Shown here piece by piece: positions 22,251-32,659 of a DNA stretch of 64,000 nt. The position numbers and the translations under genes are program-made. The stretch comes from Pegoplata infirma (lineage: Eukaryota > Arthropoda > Insecta > Diptera > Anthomyiidae). The stretch's first letter is position 1. Every line of letters begins with the position of its first letter. The stretch lies in the NCBI GenBank assembly GCA_963921195.1, contig OY992537.1:180436065-180500064 (forward strand), given 5' to 3'. The notes under the pieces were generated by a model. It was not told the DNA's origin and did not search any database. It saw only the letters and a list, made by a program, of their open reading frames with translations.

Positions 22251-23177
22251 CCCCTCTTAGAAACGGATTTTTCTAAAAGTACTTTTCCAGTATTCTACTT
22301 TCCAAAATTAAATTTTTTAGACCATTATTTCAGAAAACATAAAACGACCAACGGAATTTCCAAAAACTACCTGTTCCAGAATGATTTTTTCACCGAAGAA
22401 TCGTACATTCCAAATTTCAAGTTTCTAGGATTATTATTTCCGTAAATACTAAAAGTACTAAAAGCACACTTTTTTCAAAAAGTACTTCTACCAGAATGTT
22501 TTTCACCAAAGGATACTTCATTCCAAATTCTAAGTTTCTAGAACCAGTATTTCAGGAAATATAAAAAATACTTAAAGTAAAAAATATAAAAAGTACTTTT
22601 TTATCCCTTTTTGCTCCCTTTAACGAAATTTCCAAGTTTCTATTACCATTATTTCAAAATAGTACATAAAACGTACAAATGGAATTTTCAAAAAGTACAT
22701 TTTCCTGAATGATTTTTTTCACCTAAGAGATTATTTCCGGAAATATTAAAAGAACCAAAAGCACACTTTTTTTAAAAAAGTACTTTTCCAGAAAAATTAC
22801 ATTTTCCAAAACTATTTTTTTCACCTAAGAGTCAAACATTCCAAATTTCAAGTGCCTACGATCATTATATTCGGAAATATTAAAATTACAAAAAGCACAC
22901 TTTTTCAAAAAGTACTTTTCCAGAATCTTTTTAACCAAATGATCCTACATTCCAAATTTCAAGTTTCTAGAACCATTATTTTAGGAAATATAAAAAGTAC
23001 CAAAAGTACGCTTTTTTACCCATTTCACCCTACTTAGAAACGGAATTTCCAAAAAGTACTTTTCCAGAATCCTACTTTCCAAATTTCAAGTTCCCAAACC
23101 ATTATTTCAGAAAACATTAAAAGTACCAACGGAATTTTCAAAAAATAATTTTTCCAGAAAAATTTGTTCAATTAATA

Positions 23178-24016
23178 CACTCAAAATAATACATTAGTTG
23201 ATTTACTAAATTTTTTTTGCTAATGCTGGTTAGCTAACTTTTAGCAAATTTTTAGTTGAGATTAGCATGTTAGCAAAAATATCTTGTAAACTTCATTTAG
23301 CTTATTAGCAATTTTAAACAAAATTTGAACTAATTTTTTTTGCTAAATTTAAAATTGAGTTGACCAAATTTTTACAAGCTTTTTTGCTAATATTAGCAAA
23401 AATAAATGGTAATTTTTTTTTTATTTTCAGAAACTTCAAATGGCGCTATCTCGGAAACTAAGCCAAATAGAGCAAAATGGAGGCCATTTTTGGTTCTCGG
23501 GCTGGGTCCTAACTTTGGATCCAAAAAAGTTAGCATTCCCGAAAATTTTAAAATGCTCATATCTCGGTAAAATTTTAAAATGCTCATATCTCGGTAAATA
23601 TTGCCGGCACAACAAAAAGTCCAAAAGCATTTTTGTAGCTCTCAACACGTAGAACAAGATCGCAAAAAAGCTCTCCGAGTAATATTTTTGAAGTTATCGA
23701 GTTTTGTAATTCTCAAAACCCCGGTGGTCCCCTAAAATCACGTATCTCAAAAACTAAGCAAGGTAGAGCGAAACGGACACAAATTTTGGATCAAAAACTA
23801 TAACGATTTTTAAGGAACCCAACTAGGGGTCTGTACCCAATGGGGTCCTCAAATGTGTATGAACTAAGTTGAAATAAAAAAAATTCCAGTTAACTAATTT
23901 TTAGCAAAACGTTTTTGCTAACTTTACCAAAAAAACTGTGGGTTCAAAATCAGCAAATTTTCTTGTAGGTTTACAAGCTTTTTTTGCTAACTTTACAGTT
24001 TTGTTTTTTTTGAGTG
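23178..24016. mobile_element. Tc1/mariner-like element, CACTCAAAATAAT ends
   Basis: The left end is CACTCAAAATAAT and the right end TTTTTTTTGAGTG, with TA on both sides. This is the same end class as 8156-9074. Both subterminal parts contain GCTAA or TTAGC-rich sequence in opposite orientations (AGCTAACTTTTAGCAAATTT at left; AACTAATTTTTAGCAAAACG at right). The centre (23440-23860) holds short repeats such as AAAATGCTCATATCTCGGTA twice. No transposase. Confidence 0.8.
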
Positions 24017-24018
24017 TA

Positions 24019-24155
24019 GGTCTATTCGATTACCCAAATTTCATACTATTTTTTACTACAACTGGAAAGTCTTGTTTACTTTTTGTATTGAAAATTTCCA
24101 GCTGTAGTAAAATGAGTAAAAAATATTAGATTGTAGTAAGGTAATCGAATAGACC
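24019..24155. mobile_element. Small MITE with GGTCTATTCGATTACC ends
   Basis: GGTCTATTCGATTACC at the left and GGTAATCGAATAGACC at the right are perfect complements, flanked by TA on both sides. Inside, ACAACTGGAAA and TTTCCAGCTGT also pair. The neighbouring 23178-24016 element ends at the same left TA, so one probably landed on the edge of the other. Confidence 0.8.
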
Positions 24156-24415
24156 TAATGATTCTACATTCCAAATTTCAAATTTTTATGACCATTATTT
24201 CAGGAAATAAAAAAGTATCAAAACTACACTTTTTACCCCTTTACGTCCCTTGGAATCAACATTGACAAAAAGCCTTAGGGAATCTATTTTCTGGGAAGTG
24301 AATCTACATTCAAAATTTCTACGATCATAATTTTATAAAATATAAAAAGTACAATTTTTAACCCTTTTCTTCCTTTTCTTCTTGTTCCATAATATTTTTC
24401 ATACTATTTCTTGTC

Positions 24416-24780
24416 TTGTTTACAAGGAAAAATAAGATTCCAACTTTTGATCCAATTTCTCTGGACAGCACTGAAATTACCTTCCCAGATGGAGCCAAGT
24501 ATATTGGAGTATGTTTAGATAGGAAGTTAAATTTCACACGTAATATTGAGGAACGGGTAACGATTGCTTTTTATTCCTGTAAAAGGGCCATTGGAAAACG
24601 AAGGAGTTTTTATCACGAAGGTACAAAGAATGATGTTGATGTGTATCACTGGTGCTCTTCGTACTATACCAAGGGCTGCATAACAAATCCTCCTACACCT
24701 GATATAATTGGACTTATTGGGTCGGCAGTATGCGGATACTTCAGGAATTTGACTGAATACCACACTGCAATGTAAGAGCA
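24416..24780 (+). pseudogene. RT thumb/connector of family A copy 2
   Basis: The frame carries FTRKNKIPTFDPI, which continues the block that ends FTRKN in copy 1, then FPDGAKYIGVCLDRKLNFTRNIEERV, the conserved strand-turn block after RT motif C. The downstream TPTA-type connector is frameshifted. The catalytic YSDD motif lies upstream of the truncation and is absent. Confidence 0.8.
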
Positions 24781-25232
24781 GAAATTGTGGCCATAGCGCG
24801 ATCTTGAAGAATATAACAATACCACAAAATGTGGACTGTGCTCCCTCTTTGAGCGCCACTTTACCACTATGATACCATTCAGGGAGTCTTGGATGGGGGA
24901 CATTCCGGGAAGTGGGCCACCATAAATTTTTACACAGATGGATCGAGGCTGCACGAACAAGTGGGCTTTGGAGTCTAGTCGGAAGAGCTTGGATTAAGCC
25001 TGGCTCAAAGATTGCCAGATCATTGCAGTGTTAACCAGGCAGAGATGCTGGCAATAAAGGAAGTGACTGGCTGACTGGTTGAGCTGCAATGTCTTGTCTA
25101 CAACCGCAGTCAACATCTATACTGACAGTCAAGCCGCGGTTAAGGCCCTGGATTCAATGTTTCTGAAAACAAGATCTGCCCATAACTGCCGCACGTCTTT
25201 AAATGAGATGGCCAAGCAGTTAAACATACGAC

Positions 25233-25647
25233 CAGTGTTGCCAGTTTTTGTTGTAATTTGTCCCCAAAAAATCCTCAAATCGACTTTGATTCATCATAAC
25301 TTTTATAATAAATGGGGGATAAGGTTTATTTTGGTCAAATTGGATTCTTGAACATGTTTTCTGTAAGTCTGACCAATTAAACAAAGTCCAGATCCACGTA
25401 CACAAAAATTATGTAGCAAAATGTTGAGTAGAAAATTGTGCATCTTTTTCTTAAGTAGCCAACACATTTAAAGTTATATTACTATGAACAATTACTTTTT
25501 TTATGAATCAGTCTTATAGAAAAAATGTTCGCGAACCCAATTTGACCAAAATAAAAAATATCCGGCATTTATTTAGAAAGTTATGATAAGTTAAAGTCGA
25601 TTTGGCGATTTTTTGGGGACAAATTACAACAAAAACTGGCAACGCTG
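25233..25647. mobile_element. hAT-like MITE, CATACGAC duplication
   Basis: The ends CAGTGTTGCCAGTTTTTGTT and AACAAAAACTGGCAACGCTG are inverted copies, and the arms extend through TTGTAATTTGTCCCC. The octamer CATACGAC is exact on both sides (25225-25232; 25648-25655). No ORF. Confidence 0.95.
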
Positions 25648-26008
25648 CATACGACTCATATGGGTTCCAGGCAGTGTTGCCATATATTTTTTTGAAAAAA
25701 CTTTTTATTTCTGAAAAAAAATCTTTTTTTTGTGAAAAAATCTTTTTTTTACAAAAGTATTGAAAAAATTAAAAATTAATACATTATGTATTTTCATTAT
25801 GTATTTTCAATTCATTTTTTATATCAAGTGTAAAAAAATAATAAAAAAAACAACCAAGCGTTCATTTGGAGCTCGAAAAGACTCATAAAAGAGTTCTTAG
25901 ACGTTCAGAAAACATAATCCATTTTTCTTAGCGGTCTTATAATATCATAATAATAATTTTAATCCAACGATCAGTTTTTATTTAGTTTTCGCAATTTAAT
26001 TACAAATC

Positions 26009-26145
26009 ATTTTTAATAATTAATTAAACCTAACCGAGAACTGGTTACAATGACCGTCGGTCGTCTCGTTGTATCGAAATCGACCAAGGATTTAGTGGGA
26101 ATCGAAACCACGACCCCCTGTTTCATAAGCTAGCATGCTACCAAC
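26009..26145 (-). mobile_element. tRNA-derived SINE, body and B box (reverse)
   Basis: On the minus strand: a B-box region with TTTCGATTCCCAC (one base longer than consensus), then ACAACGAGAC, GGTCATTGTAACCAGTTCTC and a TTAATTATTAAAAA tail. This is the same order as the SINE at 31742-31875. The A box is cut by the 26146-26664 insertion, and the remaining head lies at 26673-26690. RNA polymerase III would use these boxes if intact (family knowledge). Confidence 0.8.
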
Positions 26146-26664
26146 TAGAGATGGGCGCGTGAGTGAATTTTGACTCACGCACGCTCACGCTCACGAAATA
26201 AAAATATTACTCACGCACGATCACGCACGAAATTCTTTTTTCTGCTCATGTTCACGCACGCTCACGTGAGTAAATAAATTTTTTCTCACGCTCACAAAAA
26301 AATCACGCTCACGCAGACTCACGAAATTAAGATGAGCAAATTTTTATTTTACTTCTTCGATTTCTTGCACAAAAATTATTGAACTTCCTTAAAACAATAA
26401 TGAAAATCACAATTTTGAATTAATTACCCTCAAAATTCAATATAATAACGATTTTTTTACTCTTTTTCTGTTTCAAGCAGCACAAAACAATCACGCAAAC
26501 TCACGAAACAAAAATTACTCACGCACGCTTACGCACGAAACTATTTTTTTTAATCACGTGCACTCACGATCACGTGAGTAAAAATAAATTTCACTCACGA
26601 TCACGCATGATTCACGCGTGAATCACGTGAATCACGAAAAATTCGTGTCACGCGCGCATCTCTA
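26146..26664. mobile_element. hAT-like MITE with TAGAGATGGGC ends, in the SINE A box
   Basis: Ends TAGAGATGGGCGCGTGA and CACGCGCGCATCTCTA; exact octamer CTACCAAC on both sides (26138-26145; 26665-26672). The interior is packed with CTCACGCTCACG and CACGTGAG-type motifs. It belongs with 45862-46174 and 52674-52850. Confidence 0.95.
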
Positions 26665-26672
26665 CTACCAAC

Positions 26673-26690
26673 TAACCTACCTGAAGGACG
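26673..26690 (-). mobile_element. SINE head remainder
   Basis: The sequence TAACCTACC continues the reversed SINE head after the MITE. Read on the minus strand it gives GTAGGTTAGTTGG, matching TGTAGGTTAGTTAA at 31741. Confidence 0.7.
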
Positions 26691-27099
26691 GACACGCTAA
26701 GTCAAATCAGATACCCAATATTTCGGGTATGTACAAAAAAAATGATGCTTTTTTAACTAATTAAGAAAACTTGAAAAAACTTTATTATTTTCCAAAAAAC
26801 TTATTTTTTTAGAAAAAATCTTGAAATCTTTTTAGCACCTCAAAAAACTTGCAAAAAAAGGGAAATCTTGATATATGGCAACACTGGTTCCAGGGCACAG
26901 AGACATTCCAGAGAATTGCAATGCCGATGAGCTTGCAAGACTGGGAACTACCTTACAGGTTTCAACAGATTTGGAATGTGTTGGCTTTGTTTCGCGAAGG
27001 AGACTAATCAGAGATGAGCACATGGAGGGGCGTGTGACACAACACGACAGATCTGGCTTTCTTTTAATCAGAAGCGCACAAGTGAGTTAATATCGCTTC

Positions 27100-27360
27100 C
27101 AATAGGAGAAATTTCGACGGTGGTTGTTGTAATTACAGGACACTGTCTTACAGGGAAGTATGCAGAGCGGTTGAATGTGCCATCAAATTACGTTTGCCGA
27201 AGTTGCATGGCTAAGGTGGAATTGGAAACTGTCAAGCACTTTATTTTCCCGGCCCTTTATGGTCAAGTCTTGCTTCACTGGGATCTAAGGAGCTGCACGA
27301 CCTTTCTGATTTGTCGGATGTCAAAATTCCACACCTCAGGAGTTTCATAAGGAGCTCAAA
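27100..27360 (+). pseudogene. Zinc-binding C-terminus of family A copy 2
   Basis: The frame 27120-27350 has ITGHCLTGKYAERLNVPSN, then YVCRSCMAKVELETVKHFIF, a Cys-x2-Cys plus His pattern typical of the C-terminus of RNase H-bearing non-LTR elements. The usual last Cys block is altered. The following LYGQ...LHWDLRSCTTFLICRMSK is element 3' sequence in a shifted frame. Confidence 0.75.
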
Positions 27361-27384
27361 TCGGTTTAACGGCAAAGAATAGTA

Positions 27385-28385
27385 CACACAAAATATATAT
27401 ATAGAAAAAATCTCAGATTCAGAGACATTTTTCTATAGAAAAAATCTCAGATTCTGAGACTGATTTCCTATAGAAAAGTTCCTGGTTTCTGAGACAGATT
27501 TTCTATAGAAAAATTCTTAGATTCTGATTTTCTATAACAAACAAAAATGCTCAGATTCTAAGACATTTTTTCTGTAGAAAAACTCTCAGATTTTTAGAAA
27601 TTTTTTCTTTACAAAAATTCTTAGAAACTGAGATTTTTTTTAATAGAAAATTTCTCAAATTCTGTAAAATTTTTTCGGTAGAACAATTCTTATATTCTGT
27701 GACTCTTTTCGATAGAATTTCTTGAGAAAAACTTGTAGATTTGTCTATAGAATGAACATTTTTTTCTATACTAATTATAAATAATATTGCTATCTTTAAA
27801 TCTTGATGCGTCTTGAATATTTCAATCTTGATGGATCGCATACAAATATTGATGGTTCTTTCTCGACGTCGTTATCCATGACATTTTTTTATGGAAGTTG
27901 TGAGAAAATTCTTAACTTTAAATCTTGAAACATCTTGAATGTATAAACATATTTTGATAAATCTGCATAATGTTGATGACTTCTTTTCTTGACATCGATA
28001 TTCACGTTATCTGAAAAAACGTAGACACAATATTATGTACTAGTTTTTTACAACGAACTAAAAATTATATATTTCTATATATTTCTTATATACTATTTCT
28101 TAAGATTCAATCATTTTCAGTTGTTTAATTGCGCTTCACAATTATAAAAAAATTGTGTAAATATGAATAAAAATAAAATGTTGATGTTTAATTTTTTTTG
28201 AATTTTAAATAATTGTCAATAAATTTTGCGAAGTTCTACCTAAATTGAATAGTAAAAGTTGCATAGCGAATAAGGCATTTAAATTACGTAGTGCAAAGGT
28301 AATAAACCGTATATTTTAAATTTCATAGAAAAAATAAATACCTATGCCAGCTAAGGATTTATTACCTCGATTATTTTTTTGTGTG
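27385..28385. mobile_element. Tc1/mariner-like element carrying palindromic satellite
   Basis: Ends CACACAAAATATA and TATTTTTTTGTGTG are flanked by TA on both sides. It interrupts family A copy 2: sequence before (GGCAAAGAATAG) and after (GGAGAACCTATTACAGTCCC) is contiguous in other copies. The left third (27400-27730) is reversed palindromic satellite; the rest is featureless AT-rich DNA. No transposase. Confidence 0.85.
27400..27730 (-). repeat. Palindromic satellite, inverted, inside Tc1/mariner-like element
   Basis: About ten units of the TCTATAGAAAAA and TCTCAGATTCTGAGAC type occur at 33-37 base spacing, in the opposite orientation to 7187-8155. They decay to the right. The minus-strand ORF at 27841-27551 is the satellite read in frame. 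Confidence 0.85.
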
Positions 28386-28479
28386 TAGGAGAACCTATTA
28401 CAGTCCCGTGGTATCACAACGGACCTCAGCGTGTATGAGTGCTGACGTAAAACGTCAACAGCCACTTACAACCTAACAT

Positions 28480-29765
28480 ACGTTTCATGACAATCGGTGA
28501 GGTCGTAAAAGTCCCCTTGAGAAACGCCTTTGCCATAACTGATGTCAAAATAAATTTAAGAACACCACATTTTAATATTTTTTTAAATATTAAAATATCC
28601 ACAACAACAACAGAAAAAAAATCAAAACATAAAAATAATATATTCCAAATACTTAAACCTTTGATTAAACTAGACAAGTTATATTTTGTTGTCTTTGCTC
28701 TTCAATACTTTCATCTATACAATTCAGTCAGTCAGTTATTCATCCATCCATCCTTCCATCTAAACATCCACTCTATGGAACAGCATGAATAAAAAGCATG
28801 TACAACAAGTATGACTAAAAAACCAAACAACAGAACACAAAAAAAAATCCAAACTGGGAACTACAAAACAATCAAATGACACTTGTCGCATATCCTCACA
28901 TCAACATGCACACACACAAATACATCATATTGATGTAAGTATGCAAGGATGTGCAAGGATGCGACAATACTTGTAGTCTCGTGTTGTTACAAGTATTTGT
29001 ATAAATCATGTTGTACCTACACCATACATTCAACCAACCATTATGATGAATTAATATACATAAAACATGAAATGCATGAAAAATCGATTTGTGATTTTTT
29101 TTTTCCTTTCCTTCTTGGGATTTTTGTGATTTACAATAAATTATTTGTGATAAACCACGATTTATGTCAATCTAAAACCTCTCTTTCTTTTCCCTCTGTA
29201 ATGCACTGACAATGAGTGCTTAGGCAAACAATAGTCAGGTGCTATGGAAAAAGAGAGTGTATTATAACAAATAAGGGGAAGGTTCAGTACAAAAATAAAT
29301 CAGAATTTAATAATGATGAAACGTAGAACTGACATGACATGATGATAATGATGACATGTTGACATCTACAAACGCCTTCTTTTGTTAAGGGTATCTAGCT
29401 ACAATAACAGACTTCATAGTTAAAAGACTTGTCAAATTAAATGATAAGGTCATATGTCAAATTTCTGTAATGAGTTTCAATTACAGAAGTGTTGGCGAAC
29501 TTTTATTATGGAAATATTTTTGGAAACCTTTGCTTATCAAAGAAGACTTCTTGGATTTTATACATTTAGATGTTTTGGGTGATTCAGGTGACATAGGTTA
29601 TGTTAAGAGGTTTGCGTAATGACCGCAGAACTATTTCCTAATCCAAAGTGCTTCCTTGATGGTGGGAGTGTATGGCGGTTGTTGTGTTGGCTGCTTTTTA
29701 ATTAATTCGAAATCTCCTGTCCATGACGGTTTAAGTCCACACAAATGCATCATCAAATTTATTCA
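28480..29765. other. Non-coding stretch between family A copies
   Basis: Short ORFs at 28487-28792 and 28949-29209 have no motif or splice context. There is a CAACAACAACAG microsatellite near 28600 and a CACACACA run near 28910. No element ends were recognised. Confidence 0.5.
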
Positions 29766-29767
29766 TC

Positions 29768-31045
29768 CTAGGTTAGGTTATAAGTGGCTGCTGACGCATT
29801 ACGTCAACGCACGTGTACCCTGAGGTCCGTAGTGATTCCACGGGACTATTATTTTTCCCTACTAGTTAAAAAAAATTGAGCTTCTTATGAAACTTGTAAG
29901 ATATTGAATTTTGACATCTGACAAATCAGAAAGATCGTGCAGTTCCCTTGGTCCCAGTGAAACAAGTCTCTGACCAGAAAGTGCCGGGTAGATGAAATGT
30001 TCGATAGTTTCCAAGTCCTCTTCATCCATGCATCTCCGGCAAAAGTCGTTCGACGGCACATTTAACTGCCCTGCGAGCTTCCCTATAAAGCTGAAATCAT
30101 AATGACGGAAAACTCTGTGCGAGAGAGTGTTCCTTTCTCTTTCGCACTTACATAATTTTTGTATGATGTCGTACAGAGTACTCCGACATTGTGTCAGAGC
30201 CTTAAGACATTGTCTGGTAACACTGTGGAGCAAATTCAGGTTAGCAAAAGTTAGGTCGATTCTGAGAGTGAGGGGTAAAAAGAGGCTATATTAGATTACC
30301 TATATCGAGGCGTTTGTTTATGTTAGTTCGAATTTTTTTTTAATCGACCTTCGAACTTTGCAGTCAAATGCCGATTTTCAGCATATTGTTTATATGGTTT
30401 ATTGGCTATAACTCGTCGACTAACTAATATTTTTTCAATCTGTAAAAGCCAAATTATTGCTAGAGACCAGTCCAACAATTCAATTTTTTTAAGAATTAAT
30501 TTAGAAAACTTTTGTGGTGCTTATGAAACAAAATGTTTTCAAAAAGCATGAAAAAAAATAATTTTTCCAACATTTTGCTTCATAAGCCCAACAAAACATT
30601 TCTAAATCAATTTTTTCAAAAAATTTAATTGTTGCACAGGTCTCTAGCAATAATTTGGATTTTACAGATTGAAAAAATATAAATTAGTCGACGAGTTATA
30701 GTCAAAAAACCATATAAACAATATGCTGAAAATCGGCATTTGACTGCAAAGTTCGAAGGTCGATTAAAAAAAAAAACGAACTAACATAAACAAACGCCGC
30801 GATATGGGAATTCTAATATAGCCTCTATTTTCACCCCTCTCTCTCAGAATCGACCTAACTTTTGCTAACCTGAATTTGTTCTACAGTGTAATTATAGCAA
30901 CCACCGTCGAAATCTCTCCTCTTGTAAGCGATATTAAATCTGTCGTGTTGTCTCACACGTCCATCCATTTGGACGTTGTCTCACACGTCCATCCATTTGG
31001 ACGTTGTCCCACACGTCCATCCATTTTGATTAGCCTCGCTTTGAT
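29768..31045 (-). mobile_element. Family A non-LTR retrotransposon, copy 3, 3' part only
   Basis: It starts (element 3' end) with GGTTAGGTTATAAGTGGCTG and runs into the zinc-motif region. On the minus strand LNVPSNDFCRRCMDEEDLET and IEHFIYPALSG (30090-29950) give the Cys-x2-Cys-His pattern. A foldback at 30221-30888 splits it. About 110 extra bases near 30095-30205, absent from the other copies, are a further unexplained insertion. The right part ends near 31045 after three tandem repeats of a 28-base segment (30955-31025). Confidence 0.8.
30221..30888. mobile_element. CACTGT foldback element with TAA duplication
   Basis: Almost wholly inverted repeat. The left end CACTGTGGAGCAAATTCAGG pairs with the right end CCTGAATTTGTTCTACAGTG, and arms of about 310 bases meet near 30550. 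The 3-base TAA flanks both sides (30218-30220; 30889-30891). A second, right-truncated copy is at 46200-46672. No ORF. The TWA duplication suggests PIF/Harbinger affinity (inference). Confidence 0.9.
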
Positions 31046-31430
31046 TACCCAGCCTAACATATTTCAAAATCTCCCACGGGCTTATCCCTCTAAGTTCCTA
31101 CATAGTCTGAAAGAAATAACAGCCAAAACAATTAAATCGAGTGCGAGATAGTGCAGGGCACTGAAAAAGATAGTGAAATGAATCTTCTACCACAGACTAG
31201 AGTAGAGTTTAAAAGGAAAAATGGGGAAAAACTAAGCGATTTTAGGAGAAAACAGAGCGATTTTTAGTCCGTTTTACGCTAACATGGCAACACTTTCTAC
31301 GACTTAGGAGTGAGTGAAACAACAAAAACCGATCTGGCATCTATTTTTTCTTATGGCTCGTTATATCAGTTTTCTCTTTCTAACCTAATTCGTAGAATAA
31401 TTTGAAAATATTAACCATATGGTTAAAGAA
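31046..31430. other. Non-coding stretch
   Basis: ATGGCAACACTTTC near 31284 resembles the inner end of the CAGTGTTGCCA elements without a partner. Nothing else was recognised. Confidence 0.4.
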
Positions 31431-31718
31431 TACTTTTTTGACACCTGTCATATTTGTCGAGTCTGTATTAGTCTGTGCTTCTACTGTCTCTTCGTCCCCA
31501 CACTATCTGCACAAGTCATCTCTAATCAATTTCAACATTTTCAAATTAACTTTCAAGCCATTATGGCCAGTAATTAAACCTACATACTTCCTTACATCTT
31601 CTTTTTTAACACTTTTTCCACCTCGAGTCCACAAAGCCTTTGTTAGGATAAAGTCTTGTCTGCTTTCCCATATTGAATCATGGTCATAAAATGAGCAGCG
31701 GATTGGATAGGGTGCCAA
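31430..31718 (-). pseudogene. C-terminal fragment of another RNase H-bearing non-LTR element
   Basis: On the minus strand: RGGKSVKKEDVRKYVGLITG, HNGLKVNLKMLKLIRDDLCR, then (frame open past a stop) CGDEETVEAQ. A GLITGHN block followed by Cys-x-x-Cys and EET(V)E is the zinc-binding C-terminus of the I/LOA/R1 group. It is not family A or B by sequence. Short and dead. Confidence 0.7.
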
Positions 31719-31741
31719 CGGATATCATTCAGGGAGCGCCT

Positions 31742-31875
31742 GTAGGTTAGTTAATAGCGTTCTATCCTTTGAAACTGGGGGCGTGGGTTCGATTCCCACC
31801 AGACCCCTTTTTTTCGCTACAACGAGACTACGGTTATTGTTACCAGTTCTCGTTTAAGTTGAAATTATTAAAAAC
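31742..31875 (+). mobile_element. tRNA-derived SINE, complete copy
   Basis: The head has an A-box-like GTTAGTTAATAGCGT and a B box GGTTCGATTCC (31787-31797) with a perfect GTGGG/CCCAC T arm. Then come a T run, CGCTACAACGAGAC, GGTTATTGTTACCAGTTCTC and a short A-rich tail. It shares head and body with 26009-26145. No clear target duplication. The tRNA of origin cannot be assigned safely. Confidence 0.8.
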
Positions 31876-31894
31876 TAGCTTACCCGTCAGACGT

Positions 31895-32520
31895 TGTCCT
31901 ATCTAGAATATGATTGTTATTTGATTTTCAATTCATTCAGAGATACATATCTGTGTCGACGATAACCAAGCAGATATTAAGTCTCTAGCGGGTGTAACTA
32001 CAAGAATTACGGGCGTCTCTAAATGAGATAGCCAGACATTCGAATGTGACACTCATCTAAGGGCCTGGACATATACCTATAAATGGTAACTGTGTTGCCG
32101 ACGAATTAGCGAAGCAGAGAACGACTCTACGTTCTTACGTAATATATCATACGCCTGGCATTCCACTCATTTCGAGTAAGTGGGGGAGCGAGACTTCGCT
32201 ATTACAGATCGCCAACGACAGGTGGTGACATGATCACACGTGCTCTAACACTAGGATATGTGATCGCGGGAATACGGGTAGGATCATTCGAATGCTTCCG
32301 AACAAGCACACGCCAGTAAAATGTGAATTCGCCACAATGACTACTGCGGGGGATGTCAGGACATGTAGGAGAAATGTATGGCATCGCACTTTCTTCGTCA
32401 ATGACCGGCATATGCCCATCGGAAGGATGAACATTTTAATAGCCCGATACTCCCGGACTTTATATCTTTGTCTGGTATGGACATTTAGTAGGATAAACTT
32501 GTTCATACGGAACTCTTAGT
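31895..32520 (+). pseudogene. RNase H fragment of a third non-LTR family
   Basis: A frame near 32065-32150 reads GPGHIPINGNCVADELAKQ, the last RNase H block (His and Asp), followed by TPGIPLISSKWGSETSLLQIA and a stop. Upstream, DNQADIKSLAG (about 31961-31995) is the eroded Asp block. Sequence differs clearly from families A and B. The lower part (32380-32470) may be its C-terminal region but has lost its Cys pattern. Confidence 0.65.
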
Positions 32521-32659
32521 AATTCAGCTTTGATCCCAGTGGGGCAACTTGAGCATTCTTTCCTGTTTCTTCCTCTCTTTATTTTTTCTTTCTTTTATAG
32601 GTAACACAAGATGCCACGTTCATCGAAAGACCCAAGTGAGCTGACCGATAGGCGGCTAA

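Larger units (their letters stand above)
22250..24410. repeat. Degenerate tandem repeat of about 110-140 bases
   Basis: About ten irregular units carry, in order, AAAAAGTACTTTTCCAGAAT, TTTTTCACC, CATTCCAAATTTCAAGTTT, CATTATTTCAGGAAATA, and CAAAAGTACACTTTTT with CCCTTAGAAACGGAA. Units lose or gain segments. Two small DNA elements (23178-24016, 24019-24155) lie in it. The short ORFs are incidental. Confidence 0.75.
25672..26886. mobile_element. hAT-like element, GTTCCAGG duplication, carrying a SINE
   Basis: Ends CAGTGTTGCCATATA and TATATGGCAACACTG; exact octamer GTTCCAGG on both sides (25664-25671; 26887-26894). It shares CAGTGTTGCCA with 25233-25647, so it is the same end family. A reverse-oriented SINE sits inside, itself split by a third hAT-like MITE. 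Subterminal AAAAAACTT/AAGTTTTTT repeats flank both sides. No transposase. Confidence 0.95.
24925..27090 (+). pseudogene. Interrupted RNase H domain of family A copy 2
   Basis: FYTDGSRLHEQVGFGV (first Asp, 24927-24975) has a stop soon after. The Glu block (AEMLAIKE) and YTDSQAAVKALDSMFLKTRS (25079-25180) follow, then MAKQLNIRP breaks off at a hAT-like insertion at 25233. The last block, PGHRDIPENCNADELARLG, resumes at 26887. The two inserts have exact octamer duplications, CATACGAC and GTTCCAGG, which are the element's own codons duplicated. Confidence 0.9.
24406..28478 (+). mobile_element. Family A non-LTR retrotransposon, copy 2, with four DNA elements and a SINE nested in it
   Basis: From left to right: the end of the RT domain (from 24413), connector, RNase H, zinc motif (27120-27355), and 3' UTR (28388-28478) ending ACAACCTAAC. 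The RNase H part is split by hAT-like elements at 25233-25647 and 25672-26886. The 3' UTR is split by a TA-flanked element at 27385-28385. Removing these restores alignment with copies 2815-5676 and 55560-55800. 5'-truncated, with scattered stops, so inactive. Confidence 0.85.

Noticed and set aside
31402..31689. Plus-strand 95-codon ORF
   Set aside because: The minus strand of the same DNA carries the GLITGHN and Cys motif of a non-LTR element.
32202..32506. Overlapping ORFs on both strands
   Set aside because: They are shadows of a decayed non-LTR RNase H fragment on the plus strand.
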